Assembly: GCF_018223745.1 (NCBI RefSeq)
Contig: NZ_CP073653.1
Location: 3,992,001-4,056,000 of the forward strand
Origin: Clostridium beijerinckii
GTDB taxonomy: Bacteria; Bacillota; Clostridia; Clostridiales; Clostridiaceae
Direction: 5' to 3'
DNA: 64,000 bases
Positions 17,685 through 25,553 of the stretch are shown here, one piece after another; position 1 is the first letter of the stretch; every line of letters starts with the position of its first letter. The translations under genes and the position numbers were made by a program. The notes under the pieces are model-generated. The model was not told the DNA's origin, ran no database searches, and worked only from the letters and a program-made list of their open reading frames with translations.

Positions 17685-17770
17685 CGTTACAATTGTAACG
17701 CTTATTTGAGTATAGTATAATTGGGGCAAAAGAATATTTCAATAGAAGATAGAGCAAACGTTACAAAAGA
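17685..17770. promoter_or_regulatory. TetR operator palindrome plus half site
   Basis: CGTTACAATTGTAACG (17685-17700) is a perfect 16-base palindrome 21 bases upstream of the EFR1 start. ACGTTACA recurs near 17758-17766, just before the TetR gene. Sites at both promoters would let the TetR protein at 17783 repress the EFR1 gene and itself. Confidence 0.65.
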
Positions 17771-17782
17771 AAGGATATTGTT

Positions 17783-18322
17783 ATGGTAAATAAAGCCGCT
17801 AATATACAAAATATAATAACAAAAGAAAGTATTTTCACTGCACTTATGATTTTAATGGAAAAAAAGAATTTTAAAGAAATCTCTATTACAGAAATAGCAA
17901 AAAAAGCTGGAGTTTCTCGAATGGCTTTTTATAGAAATTATAATATAAAGGAAGATATTATTACCACATACATTGATGAACTCTTAAAAGAATATTCTAA
18001 GGAAGTAATGCAGAAAGAAAAACTAGACAATTATGAGAATTTACGCTTATACTTTTCCTATTTTAGAAAACATGAGAAGTTAATTTCTAATTTAATTAAT
18101 TCCAATTTAATTAACATACTTCTTGAAAAATGTATTGAATCTTTTTATGAACTATCCCAAAGGATTCTCTGCAAAGATTCACTTCTTCCAGATCAGCATA
18201 AATTTTGGATTGATTATATGGCCGGTGGATTATATAATGTATTAATCGAATGGGCTAAAGGTGGGATGAGGCAAAGTGATGACTATATGGCAAAGACAAT
18301 TTCTGAATTTATAAATAAGTAA
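17783..18322 (+). CDS. TetR/AcrR family transcriptional regulator
   Basis: 179 residues. The HTH lies at about 25-70 (ISITEIAKKAGVSRMAFYRN), the rest is helical, with C-terminal FWIDYMAGGLYNVLIEWAKGG. This subgroup (SRMAFYRN core, AxGxYxVxxxW end) is shared with the TetR at 37823. AAAGGATATTGTT precedes the ATG. Divergent from EFR1 copy 3. Confidence 0.88.
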   Translation: MVNKAANIQNIITKESIFTALMILMEKKNFKEISITEIAKKAGVSRMAFYRNYNIKEDIITTYIDELLKEYSKEVMQKEKLDNYENLRLYFSYFRKHEKLISNLINSNLINILLEKCIESFYELSQRILCKDSLLPDQHKFWIDYMAGGLYNVLIEWAKGGMRQSDDYMAKTISEFINK

Positions 18323-18341
18323 TATAGATGAATCATACCAA

Positions 18342-18497
18342 TTAGAGGCTCTTTTCTTTAATAGTTCCAGTGTTTTCTATTAATACGTATTTATATTCAA
18401 GTATATAATACGGAAAATCGGCCGTATCTAATTCTTGATTAGGATTACCAGATTTATAGTATTCAGGTATTTTAGTTTCGTCATATCCTTCAAACAT
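18342..18497 (-). CDS. Small protein of unknown function (51 aa)
   Basis: From ATG 18497, preceded by GAGGTATAAA, the product is 51 residues: MFEGYDETKIPEYYKSGNPN and on, rich in Tyr, acidic in the middle. No membrane helix. It begins 72 bases after the PanE-like gene and is probably in its transcript. It could be a genuine small protein or the start of a truncated one. The longer reading to 18530 has no ribosome site. Confidence 0.45.
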   Translation of the reverse strand: MFEGYDETKIPEYYKSGNPNQELDTADFPYYILEYKYVLIENTGTIKEKSL

Positions 18498-18568
18498 TTT
18501 ATACCTCAATTTAAAATTTACATGAACCAAAAAACTGTCTAGTTATTTTTGTTTAAAAAGCACTAAAA

Positions 18569-19522
18569 TTATTTATAAATAGGTGACTCTAAAGATTCAA
18601 GCCTAGGAAGTGATATCCCAAGTCTACGTGCTTCAGCAAGAGTATCGCGCACAAATATTACATTACTTTCAGCTTTTAGATTTTCACTCCCACTAGCACT
18701 TCTCATTATTTCTCTTGGCAGCTTACCTTCAGCTAATGCTAATTTCATTACAAAAGCCACAATACCTGCAGGTAAATTCACTGCGATATTTATTATTGTA
18801 CTAACCTTAGAGCCCTTAGCTGCCATCAATGGTGTAAGTTCCCTTAATATTAAAGCAAAATCTTTAAGGGCATTTGCAGAATCAAATAGATTATTAAGCG
18901 AACCTACTTTTGAGGCTGCTGCCATCATGCTTGCGTTAGTAATTACATGAAACCATAGCCAATTACGCATATCTTTCTGTTCAGAAATACCAAAACCTGC
19001 ATTTTTAAATAGTCGAGTTACCATATCATATCTAGCTTTATTAGTAGTATTGTCAATGAAGCCCATAAATATGTTTTTCATGAACCCACCATCTAACGTG
19101 TTTTTATTTATAAAAGATCCGCCAGCTCCTGGGAATCCCCAAACAACTTGTTCTTTAGGAATTGATCCAATTGAGTTTAAAGGCTCATTAATAATATTAT
19201 TAAATATTAGAACAGTTGAATTTTTAACAAGTGGTTCTAACCAATTTATTATAGTACTTAATTGATTATGATTTACGCTTATCATAATCAAATCAAAATC
19301 ATGGTTAGATGACAATTCTTCTATCATTTTAATTTTCCAAGCGGTATTTACTAAATCACCTTTTTTGTTCTTTCTGCCATCTAATATTTTTAAATTCACT
19401 ATATCACCATACTGATTGATTCTTCCTTGGCGCACATAAAATGTCACATCATTACCTGCTTTTTCTAAAGCCCATCCATATTGTGTTGAAATTACGCCTC
19501 TACCTATCATTAAAATTTTCAT
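18569..19522 (-). CDS. Ketopantoate reductase (ApbA/PanE) family oxidoreductase
   Basis: 317 residues. MKILMIGRGVISTQYGWALE is the Rossmann start for NADP binding. GFPGAGGSFINK lies in the mid part, and an all-helical C-domain (about 180-317) begins with the WLWFHVITNASMMAA segment that in the family carries the catalytic lysine region. This diverged group is unlikely to be the pantothenate enzyme, because it sits beside a TetR repressor in an isolated divergent pair. Substrate probably a 2-keto acid or alcohol; inferred only. Confidence 0.82.
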   Translation of the reverse strand: MKILMIGRGVISTQYGWALEKAGNDVTFYVRQGRINQYGDIVNLKILDGRKNKKGDLVNTAWKIKMIEELSSNHDFDLIMISVNHNQLSTIINWLEPLVKNSTVLIFNNIINEPLNSIGSIPKEQVVWGFPGAGGSFINKNTLDGGFMKNIFMGFIDNTTNKARYDMVTRLFKNAGFGISEQKDMRNWLWFHVITNASMMAAASKVGSLNNLFDSANALKDFALILRELTPLMAAKGSKVSTIINIAVNLPAGIVAFVMKLALAEGKLPREIMRSASGSENLKAESNVIFVRDTLAEARRLGISLPRLESLESPIYK

Positions 19523-19546
19523 TATATTTCCTCCTATTAAACATGT

Positions 19547-19660
19547 GTTGTTTAAAATATAAGTGTATGTTAATATAATATTTGATTACTCATAAAGCTA
19601 CAACCAATAGATTTTTAGCTATGTTGTATAAACAACATTTTATTAAATCTGTTGTTTTGT
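19547..19660. promoter_or_regulatory. Repeated TGTTGTTTA / AAACAACA half sites
   Basis: TGTTGTTTAAAA near 19547, TGTTGTATAAACAACA at about 19623-19638 (an inverted pair) and TGTTGTTTTG near 19651 lie between the PanE-like gene and its divergent TetR. AAACAACA also occurs in the promoter gap of the related TetR at 703-1272. Probable operators of the two paralogous repressors. Confidence 0.5.
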
Positions 19661-19682
19661 CAAAGGAGATTAATGATAAATT

Positions 19683-20279
19683 ATGAATGAAAAAGATCCA
19701 AGAGCAGTAAGAACTAAAAATTTGATTAAAGAGTCGTTTATTCAATTACTTGAGGAAAAAGACTTTAAATACATAACAATTAAAGATATTACAACAAAGG
19801 CAACTATAAATAGAGCAACTTTTTACGCTCACTATTTAGATAAGTATATTTTATTGGAAGAACTTGTTATAGATTGTTTTGAAGAAATGTTACCAATAGA
19901 AATTTTAAATGCTACAGATTTAAATGAAGAGATTATAAAGGAACTTATTTTCTTCCTTTATGAATACAATATTTCATTTTATCAAAAGCGTAAAATTGAT
20001 TCTACATCTATAGCTTCTACTGTAGATAATTTATTAAAATATAAAATAGACAATCTTATCGAAAAAATATTAAATAGTATGGTAGCTAGAAATGAGTTAG
20101 ATTCTAAAGACACAAATATATTAGTCAAACTAATTTCCTCATCAGTATATAGTTGTGCTCAATATTGCTATTTTAGTAAGAATGATAAAGAATATAATAT
20201 TGAAAAAACGATTAGCTTTATTATGAATGGGATAAAGGCTGTAACTTTAAAAGCCGCATTATTCCAGCATATTCTTTAG
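19683..20279 (+). CDS. TetR/AcrR family regulator with repeat-derived C-terminus
   Basis: 198 residues. HTH at about 10-55 (ITIKDITTKATINRATFYAHY), paralogous to the TetR at 703. The ribosome site is AAAGGAGATTAATGATAAATT. The last residues, ...TLKAALFQHIL, and the stop codon are encoded by the lead-in and left arm of the 44-bp palindromic repeat. Its natural end has therefore been replaced or extended by that repeat. Divergent from the PanE-like gene. Confidence 0.87.
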   Translation: MNEKDPRAVRTKNLIKESFIQLLEEKDFKYITIKDITTKATINRATFYAHYLDKYILLEELVIDCFEEMLPIEILNATDLNEEIIKELIFFLYEYNISFYQKRKIDSTSIASTVDNLLKYKIDNLIEKILNSMVARNELDSKDTNILVKLISSSVYSCAQYCYFSKNDKEYNIEKTISFIMNGIKAVTLKAALFQHIL

Positions 20280-20314
20280 AATATCAGAATATATATTCTA
20301 GTATTCTAAAGAAT
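20247..20314. repeat. Palindromic intergenic repeat, copy overlapping a gene end
   Basis: Lead-in AAAGCCGCATTATTCCAGCA, then left arm 20271-20292 and right arm 20293-20314. The arms are inverse to each other except for two positions. Same family as 13770-13838. The TetR stop codon TAG (20277-20279) lies inside the left arm. Confidence 0.75.
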
Positions 20315-20334
20315 AAATAAATTATGATTTTATA

Positions 20335-20856
20335 TTAATTTTCATTTCTTATATCTTCTAATAGTCCTTCAAACCACTTTACATTTACTAAATGATGAGA
20401 ACGTGAATTTTCCAACATTTTTCTAAAATATGTAGGAATAGTTTCATCATGCTCAAGAGATTGTTCTAATAAGGAAATTTTCTTTTTAGTTTGTTCAATT
20501 TGTATTTCTATTAGTTTTGTTAGATCCTCGCTTTTATATTCATCAGCAAACAACATTGCTGCATAAAACGATAAGTTTATATAATCTGTCTTAGATCCAT
20601 ACTTATACATTAATTTTTCAAATTCCTTATCTCCTAGTTCAGTTATAATGTAATTATTAGTCTCTCTAGTATTATCTAATTTGTTAACTTTTTTAATATA
20701 TTTTTTTTCTTCTAATTGTTGAAGATTGTAGTAGAATGAACCTTTGGTGAAATTTGCTATATATTTATAGTGTCTCTCTTCCATTAAGGCTAATAATTCG
20801 TATCCATAAGAACCAGGGTTTTGTTTTAATAAACCTAAAATTAGTAATGGTATCAA
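20335..20856 (-). CDS. PadR family transcriptional regulator
   Basis: 173 residues. The N-terminal winged helix is typical of PadR: MIPLLILGLLKQNPGSYGYE, then TKGSFYYNLQQLEEKKYIKK. A C-terminal helical dimer domain (about 100-173) carries a coiled-coil stretch of Glu/Lys. AAGGTG lies before the ATG. It follows the esterase gene at 20920 by about 60 bases on the same strand. The twin TAGTCTAATTAGACTA palindromes at the esterase promoter are its likely operators. Confidence 0.85.
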   Translation of the reverse strand: MIPLLILGLLKQNPGSYGYELLALMEERHYKYIANFTKGSFYYNLQQLEEKKYIKKVNKLDNTRETNNYIITELGDKEFEKLMYKYGSKTDYINLSFYAAMLFADEYKSEDLTKLIEIQIEQTKKKISLLEQSLEHDETIPTYFRKMLENSRSHHLVNVKWFEGLLEDIRNEN

Positions 20857-20919
20857 AAAAACACCTTCTTTATGCTCTTCATCAAAATTATATTAACTGT
20901 TATTTCATAATTATAAGAT

Positions 20920-21777
20920 TTAATCATTGTTGGTTTGCATGAATTGAGATACAAATTCCTCATATGATATTTTTCCTAATGCAAACTCCATACTTTTTAT
21001 ATATATCTTTTCATTTTTAGTATGTGTTCTAGCATTATTTAAATTCAGCAGCTCATTTTCATTAATTAATGGCTTCAATACATGTTGTCTATTAGAAAAG
21101 GCCTCAAAATAACGTAAACCAAATTTTCTTTGAGAAATTGCATCAATATGAATACCATCAGGATTAGAAGTTAAACCTGATCCTGTAACAAAGAAACAAT
21201 TATCTTGTTCAAAAGCAAACTTTTGTAACTCTTCATTAATGAATTTATATTCAGTGCAACTTTTCCCAAATCCTTCTTTACCTAAAAATTCTCCTAATCC
21301 ACCAATAATAATTGGAATATCTGGAGCATTCAACTCTTTTCTAAAAGCCTCAATAATTAAAAGTAATTTATTATAATATACTTTATAGTTACCATTAACA
21401 CTATCACTTTCTCCTTGATGCCATAGAATTCCTGTGAGTTCACTACTTTCCATAGCAAATTTAGCTTCAGTTACAGCATATCTAAAAAGTACTCCGTCTA
21501 CAGCCCACTCATCCAGTGTGCTTCCACCTTCAGCACAAGGAATTAAACCAATAGTATCTTCTTGATTTTGACGACTCCATGCATCTGCAAATGAACCGGC
21601 AAGACTTATTCCTGAAACAGGCCTGTCATAATTAATTGGCTCCGTCATCATCTGCCATCTACCATTACGCAACATTTGTATTCTTTCATTATAAATTGGG
21701 GGTACCTCATGAATAAATCCACGCCCAGCCATATTTGACTGTCCTATCATTAAAAACGATTTAATCATTTTTTTCAT
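20920..21777 (-). CDS. SASA-domain carbohydrate esterase (sialate O-acetylesterase-like)
   Basis: 285 residues. FLMIGQSNMAGRG at residues about 8-20 is the block I of SGNH/CE6 esterases with the nucleophile Ser. WHQGESD (about 118-124) and DGIHIDAIS (late) supply the other conserved blocks, with Asp and His. There is no signal peptide, so it acts in the cytosol, probably removing acetyl groups from imported sugars such as xylo-oligomers. Its promoter holds two operators in phase with the PadR gene that follows it. Confidence 0.85.
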   Translation of the reverse strand: MKKMIKSFLMIGQSNMAGRGFIHEVPPIYNERIQMLRNGRWQMMTEPINYDRPVSGISLAGSFADAWSRQNQEDTIGLIPCAEGGSTLDEWAVDGVLFRYAVTEAKFAMESSELTGILWHQGESDSVNGNYKVYYNKLLLIIEAFRKELNAPDIPIIIGGLGEFLGKEGFGKSCTEYKFINEELQKFAFEQDNCFFVTGSGLTSNPDGIHIDAISQRKFGLRYFEAFSNRQHVLKPLINENELLNLNNARTHTKNEKIYIKSMEFALGKISYEEFVSQFMQTNND

Positions 21778-21889
21778 CCTTTCTTTTGTTTAATCTTTAT
21801 TATGAAATGCTTACAGTTCTCAATAAATGTTAAATACTTACTTATTTAATATATTAACGGATATTGACAATACATTTCTATTTATCATC

Positions 21890-21944
21890 AGTCTAATTAG
21901 ACTAACATCACTACATATTATAGTCTAATTAGACTAATTGTCAA
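21890..21944 (-). promoter_or_regulatory. PadR-type double operator on a consensus promoter
   Basis: On the minus strand TTGACA (21944-21939), a 16-base spacer, then TATAAT (21922-21917). TAGTCTAATTAGACTA (21921-21936) fills the spacer. A second copy, AGTCTAATTAGACT (21890-21903), covers the expected start of transcription. The centres are 32 bases apart, three helical turns. Strong repression by one dimeric protein is implied. Confidence 0.8.
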
Positions 21945-21959
21945 CTATAACTTTTTTCT

Positions 21960-22037
21960 TAGCATTTATACTTGGTCTTGATTTATTATTTGCTTTTATT
22001 CAAAATATAAAACTTGAATTTGAAAAAGAGTGAACAA
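21960..22037 (+). pseudogene. Possible relic of a membrane protein end
   Basis: A startless plus-strand frame reads FFLAFILGLDLLFAFIQNIK and ends LEFEKE with a stop near 22034. It is hydrophobic then charged, like the last helix of a membrane protein. A hairpin AATCGCA/TGCGACTT follows at about 22061-22093. A similar AATCGTA/TACGATTTT hairpin sits at 32039-32075. Low confidence. Confidence 0.25.
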
Positions 22038-22145
22038 AATCGCAAGCGACTAAAGAATAAAAAATCGCAAATTCATTTGAATAATGCGACTTTAAAATCT
22101 ATTCTTTATTTTTATTGATTAATAATGATATTGTGTGTTTGAAAT

Positions 22146-22727
22146 TTACCTAACTAGATTTTCTCCATCCTTAAATGCTCTCAAAGATAGTTCCTCAAAC
22201 TGCTCTAAATTAGAATCATACCTTCCAAGCTTTTCTGAATGAAAATTAGTAGTTCCACAGCAAAGAATACTATCCTCTAATTTCCAACCATATGCTGCAA
22301 GCATATTATTAACAAATTTAATGCCTTCCGCACCCATTTCAGGATTTTGGCTACCTTGAGTGAATATCGTTATTAACTTTTTACCAGAATGTCTCGGTGC
22401 AAAATTATCTCCAACCATTGGAAATGTACGATCTAACCAAATTTTTGCTTGACCTGTAATTTGGTAATAATAGATTGGAGAACCAAATACAATAGCATCT
22501 GCCTCAGTAATAGCCTTATACATTGGCTGTAGATAATCCTTAACCGCGCAACCATCATGTGTACGGCAGTAAAAACATCCTTGACAACCACGAATTCCAG
22601 AATCATTTAAATCAAATTCAATTATTTCGGCCCCTTTAGATTTCGCTCCTTTTGCTACTTGTTCTAACAATTTTGTGGTATACCCATTTTTTCTTGGACT
22701 ACCGTTGAAAATAACAACCTTTGACAT
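22146..22727 (-). CDS. Flavodoxin-family NAD(P)H-dependent oxidoreductase
   Basis: 193 residues from ATG 22727, preceded by AAGGAGAG; the 30 extra upstream codons overlap the SnoaL gene and lack a ribosome site. MSKVVIFNGSPRKNGYTTKL is the FMN loop. CQGCFYCRTHDGC is the compact cysteine cluster; FGSPIYYYQITGQAKIWLDR is the second flavin loop. It lies 28 bases after the SnoaL-like gene and shares its TetR-controlled promoter. Close paralogue of the gene at 38470. Likely reduces quinones, flavins or iron. Confidence 0.87.
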   Translation of the reverse strand: MSKVVIFNGSPRKNGYTTKLLEQVAKGAKSKGAEIIEFDLNDSGIRGCQGCFYCRTHDGCAVKDYLQPMYKAITEADAIVFGSPIYYYQITGQAKIWLDRTFPMVGDNFAPRHSGKKLITIFTQGSQNPEMGAEGIKFVNNMLAAYGWKLEDSILCCGTTNFHSEKLGRYDSNLEQFEELSLRAFKDGENLVR

Positions 22728-22755
22728 TTTACATCTCTCCTTATAATAATCACTT

Positions 22756-23211
22756 TTACTTTTGTGTAAGAATAGTACAAAGCTCAGGCAAACGATCAAG
22801 TATTTCGAATGTATCAATTGGATTCCAATAGTCGCGTAAAGTTATAATTTCGCCATTACGAACCTCAACAACTTGAAGATACCTCCTCTGAAAAGGCTTG
22901 TTATTAGCCGTAACTTCACCGTACATATCATACTCAGCTATAATAATTTCAGGATTGCTTGTCTCATGTATTGTCATGGATTTATATCCTATTGGTTTTA
23001 AAAGTGCAGCTGGCATCATCGCAAGATAATTACGAATATTCTCACGTCCCTGAATTAACCTCATTGATTTTTGAATATGAAACGGCAATTCCAATATACC
23101 ATCACTTGCAAATAAGTCAGAAAAACTGCTCAAGTCCTTATTTAGAAACATAGTTTGGGCAAGTTCAAATATTTCCCTTGGACTTCTGATATTTTTATTT
23201 TCTTCATTCAT
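22756..23211 (-). CDS. SnoaL-like / NTF2-fold protein
   Basis: 151 residues from the ATG at 23211 (an upstream GTG at 23220 is possible; AAGGCGG precedes both). The pattern of a helix with LFASDGILELPFH, then RENIRNYLAMMP and a VVEVRNGEIITLRDYWNPID end, is the SnoaL/NTF2 cone fold. Members bind or isomerise small hydrophobic molecules. First gene of the two-gene unit with the FMN reductase, opposite a TetR. Confidence 0.8.
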   Translation of the reverse strand: MNEENKNIRSPREIFELAQTMFLNKDLSSFSDLFASDGILELPFHIQKSMRLIQGRENIRNYLAMMPAALLKPIGYKSMTIHETSNPEIIIAEYDMYGEVTANNKPFQRRYLQVVEVRNGEIITLRDYWNPIDTFEILDRLPELCTILTQK

Positions 23212-23240
23212 AATACACACCGCCTTTTAATATTAACTAA

Positions 23241-23298
23241 ACGGAACTCACATTCCGCTTATGTTAAATATTATACGGAATGGTGATTCCGTTGTCAA
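23241..23298 (-). promoter_or_regulatory. TetR operators over a perfect promoter
   Basis: On the minus strand TTGACA (23298-23293), 17 bases, TATAAT (23275-23270). The spacer is almost wholly the palindrome ACGGAATGGTGATTCCGT (23275-23292; 7-base arms). A second, weaker copy ACGGAACTCACATTCCG lies at 23241-23257, downstream of the start point. Likely sites of the TetR protein encoded at 23344. Confidence 0.8.
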
Positions 23299-23343
23299 TA
23301 TTCAAACTTTGAAGTAAAATAAAAAAGAAAGGTGGTTATCTGG

Positions 23344-23976
23344 ATGACAAATAAAGAGTGCTCTGTACACAAGACAGAGAATATTCCGCAGCCTGATGAT
23401 AATAATTCAAAATCCTTGCGAGCGGATGCAAAACAAAATAGAGAGCAGATACTTGATGCGGCATATAAGATTTTTTCTGAAAAAGGGACGTCAATTCCTA
23501 TAAGTGAAATTGCTCGTCAGGCTGGTGTAGGCATTGGTACAGTATACCGCCATTTTCCAAACAAAGAAGCACTATTTGAGGCAGTAAATATTAATTATAA
23601 ACAGCAGCTTACAAAAAGAGCTAAGTCTCTAATTAATAATATTGATCCAGGTGAAGCTTTTTTTAATTTCTTTATACATATCATAGAAGATGGATTTACT
23701 AACAAGGCGTTAAAAGATGCTTTAAATACCGGAATGACAGATTTTGATGTGCTACAGGATTTTCAGTCAACATTTGCTACTCTCCTCACCAGTGCTCAGC
23801 AAACCAAGGCTGTACGTGAAGATATAGATATAAAGGATTTAATTACCCTTATGATGAGTCTTCTGTTTGCTATAGAGCAGCGTAAAGGTGATTTGGATAT
23901 CGAACGATTCAATAAATTAATGTCCATTGTTATCGATGGACTTCGTTATAAAGATACCAATAATAAGTCAACATAA
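23344..23976 (+). CDS. TetR/AcrR family transcriptional regulator
   Basis: 210 residues from ATG 23344, 8 bases after AAAGGTGG; the upstream GTG at 23332 is part of that ribosome site. An unusual polar tail of about 27 residues precedes the HTH (IPISEIARQAGVGIGTVYRH at about 50-70). GxGTxYRHFPNKEALFEAV is the classic AcrR-type helix. Divergent from the SnoaL/FMN reductase unit. Confidence 0.88.
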   Translation: MTNKECSVHKTENIPQPDDNNSKSLRADAKQNREQILDAAYKIFSEKGTSIPISEIARQAGVGIGTVYRHFPNKEALFEAVNINYKQQLTKRAKSLINNIDPGEAFFNFFIHIIEDGFTNKALKDALNTGMTDFDVLQDFQSTFATLLTSAQQTKAVREDIDIKDLITLMMSLLFAIEQRKGDLDIERFNKLMSIVIDGLRYKDTNNKST

Positions 23977-24044
23977 ATATATGTGTTATTCAACATCTTT
24001 GAATATATACATAATTATTTCTTATTTGAGTATTAATCTGGCAA

Positions 24045-24090
24045 AAAAACGCTGATTTTATATTTTACATATAAAATCAGTGTTTCTTCG
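24045..24090. terminator. Hairpin shared with the DUF2200 copy at 31120
   Basis: CTGATTTTATAT and ATATAAAATCAG are inverse across a short loop. The bases after it (TGTTTCTTCG..TTTTAAT) match those after the intact DUF2200 gene at 31166, so the hairpin and gene were duplicated together. Confidence 0.55.
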
Positions 24091-24100
24091 TTTTTAATCA

Positions 24101-24388
24101 TTATTTTCTTAAAATCTTATCCATCGCTTTTCCCTTTGCTAACTCATCTATTAGCTTATCCAAATAGCGAATTTCCTTCATAATTGGTTCTTCAATATCT
24201 TCCACTCGGACACCGCAGACAACCCCTTTACTCAAGATCCTTAAAGGGTTCATTGTGGGAGCTTCCCTAAAGAAAGTCTCAAAATCTGTCTGTTTTTACA
24301 TTTGTGCTTCTAGCTCTTCCTGTCTATATCCTGTCAACCAGCGAATGATTTCATCAACTTCTTTTTTTGTACGTCCTTTTTTCTCCAT
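24101..24388 (-). pseudogene. Truncated DUF2200 gene copy
   Basis: Reads [20 protein letters not shown], then an in-frame TAA (24298-24296), then [23 protein letters not shown] and [18 protein letters not shown] to the normal end. Compared with the intact copy at 31166 it lacks about 20 N-terminal residues and carries the nonsense codon, so it is dead. It lies between the TetR and SDR genes. Confidence 0.85.
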
Positions 24389-24436
24389 GATATTTTCCTC
24401 ATCTTACATATATAAGCTGAAATCTATGAATTATTC

Positions 24437-25411
24437 TTAGTCTAAGTTTAATATTGTTTCATCTTTATTTAGTTTTGATAATTCAATGCTTGTCCTCCAT
24501 AAATCTTTTCTATTTTCTTTATTATAGGAAAGCTTCGAAGTTTTTATCTCCTTTGTGCCTTTAAAATATTTACCTGTAATTTCATTAAGCTCAGGATTAA
24601 TTATGAGTAATGCTAATGCTTTACCTGATTTGCTAGCAGTATTAGCACTTGGACGAACTAAAGTAAAAATAGGGAGAATATAATCACAAACAAATTTCAT
24701 TAAAGGAGGAAAAGTGCGTGAAAACTCTGTACCTGGCATCTGTCCAGGATCAAAAGCATTTACTGTAATATTTTTATTAGTTTGTTCTTTTATTCTTTCG
24801 GATAACTCATATGCGCAGTATATATTGCATAATTTTGAAGTTGTGTAGCGACGTTGACCAATTGTCATCATATTTTTACTTTCATGAGCATCCTTAGGAT
24901 AAGCTAATAATCTTGCATTTTTATATACAGGCTCAGCTATCCCTGTTTTTTGTAATGGATCATGAGTTCCACTACTAACAAAGACTATTCTACCTGAATC
25001 AGTCATCTTTTCTAGCAGCATATTGGATAGTAGAAAATGTCCAAGATGATTTATTCCAAAGGTACTTTCAAAGCCATCTTTAGTATAATGAGTTTTATCA
25101 ACCATAATTAATCCTGCATTGCAAACTAAAGCATATAGTGGTGGATAATTTGATTTTGAAAATTTGCTCACAAAATTTCTTACTGATTCTAAGGATGCAA
25201 GGTCAAGTTCCAAAGAAGTTATGTTGTTATTGTTTGTTTCTTTAATTAGTGAATTAACTGCATCATTTGCTTTAGCTGCATTACGGCAAGCTAGTATAAC
25301 ATGATTATTAATATTAGCTTTAGCAATGTTTTTAGCACATTCATAACCTAATCCTGAGTTCCCCCCAGTTATAATAATTGTTTTTTTATTTAAATTAATT
25401 TCATTTAACAT
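24437..25411 (-). CDS. SDR family NAD(P)-dependent oxidoreductase
   Basis: 324 residues from the ATG at 25411, preceded by AAGGAG. The earlier TTG at 25432 overlaps that ribosome site. TGGNSGLGYE (NADP loop), CNAGLI and YTTSK (catalytic Tyr and Lys) are classical SDR motifs. Length and the LACRNAAKANDAV segment resemble the retinol dehydrogenase/WW-domain oxidoreductase-like branch. Substrate unknown. Divergent from TetR 25554 through a compact two-way promoter. Confidence 0.87.
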   Translation of the reverse strand: MLNEINLNKKTIIITGGNSGLGYECAKNIAKANINNHVILACRNAAKANDAVNSLIKETNNNNITSLELDLASLESVRNFVSKFSKSNYPPLYALVCNAGLIMVDKTHYTKDGFESTFGINHLGHFLLSNMLLEKMTDSGRIVFVSSGTHDPLQKTGIAEPVYKNARLLAYPKDAHESKNMMTIGQRRYTTSKLCNIYCAYELSERIKEQTNKNITVNAFDPGQMPGTEFSRTFPPLMKFVCDYILPIFTLVRPSANTASKSGKALALLIINPELNEITGKYFKGTKEIKTSKLSYNKENRKDLWRTSIELSKLNKDETILNLD

Positions 25412-25454
25412 AATAACACTCCTTCTTTGCAAGTAACGTTAACATATTTTATCA

Positions 25455-25505
25455 TTGACACTGTCAACTTGAATTTATTATAATCCCTAACATTGACGGT
25501 GTCAA
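25455..25505. promoter_or_regulatory. Interlocked divergent promoters with two TetR operators
   Basis: Plus strand: TTGACA 25455-25460, 18 bases, TATAAT 25479-25484. Minus strand: TTGACA 25505-25500, 17 bases, TATAAT 25482-25477. The two -10 boxes overlap within TTATTATAAT. Each -35 is part of a palindrome, TTGACACTGTCAA (25455-25467) or TTGACGGTGTCAA (25493-25505). One repressor can shut both genes, and the two polymerases cannot bind at once. Confidence 0.8.
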
Positions 25506-25553
25506 TATAGTGTTGTAAAATTATTTATAAATATATTGGTAAAAGAGGTTCAT

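Noticed and set aside
429..20314. CRISPR-like reading of the repeated palindromes
   Set aside because: The copies are kilobases apart, not regularly spaced, and no cas gene is present.
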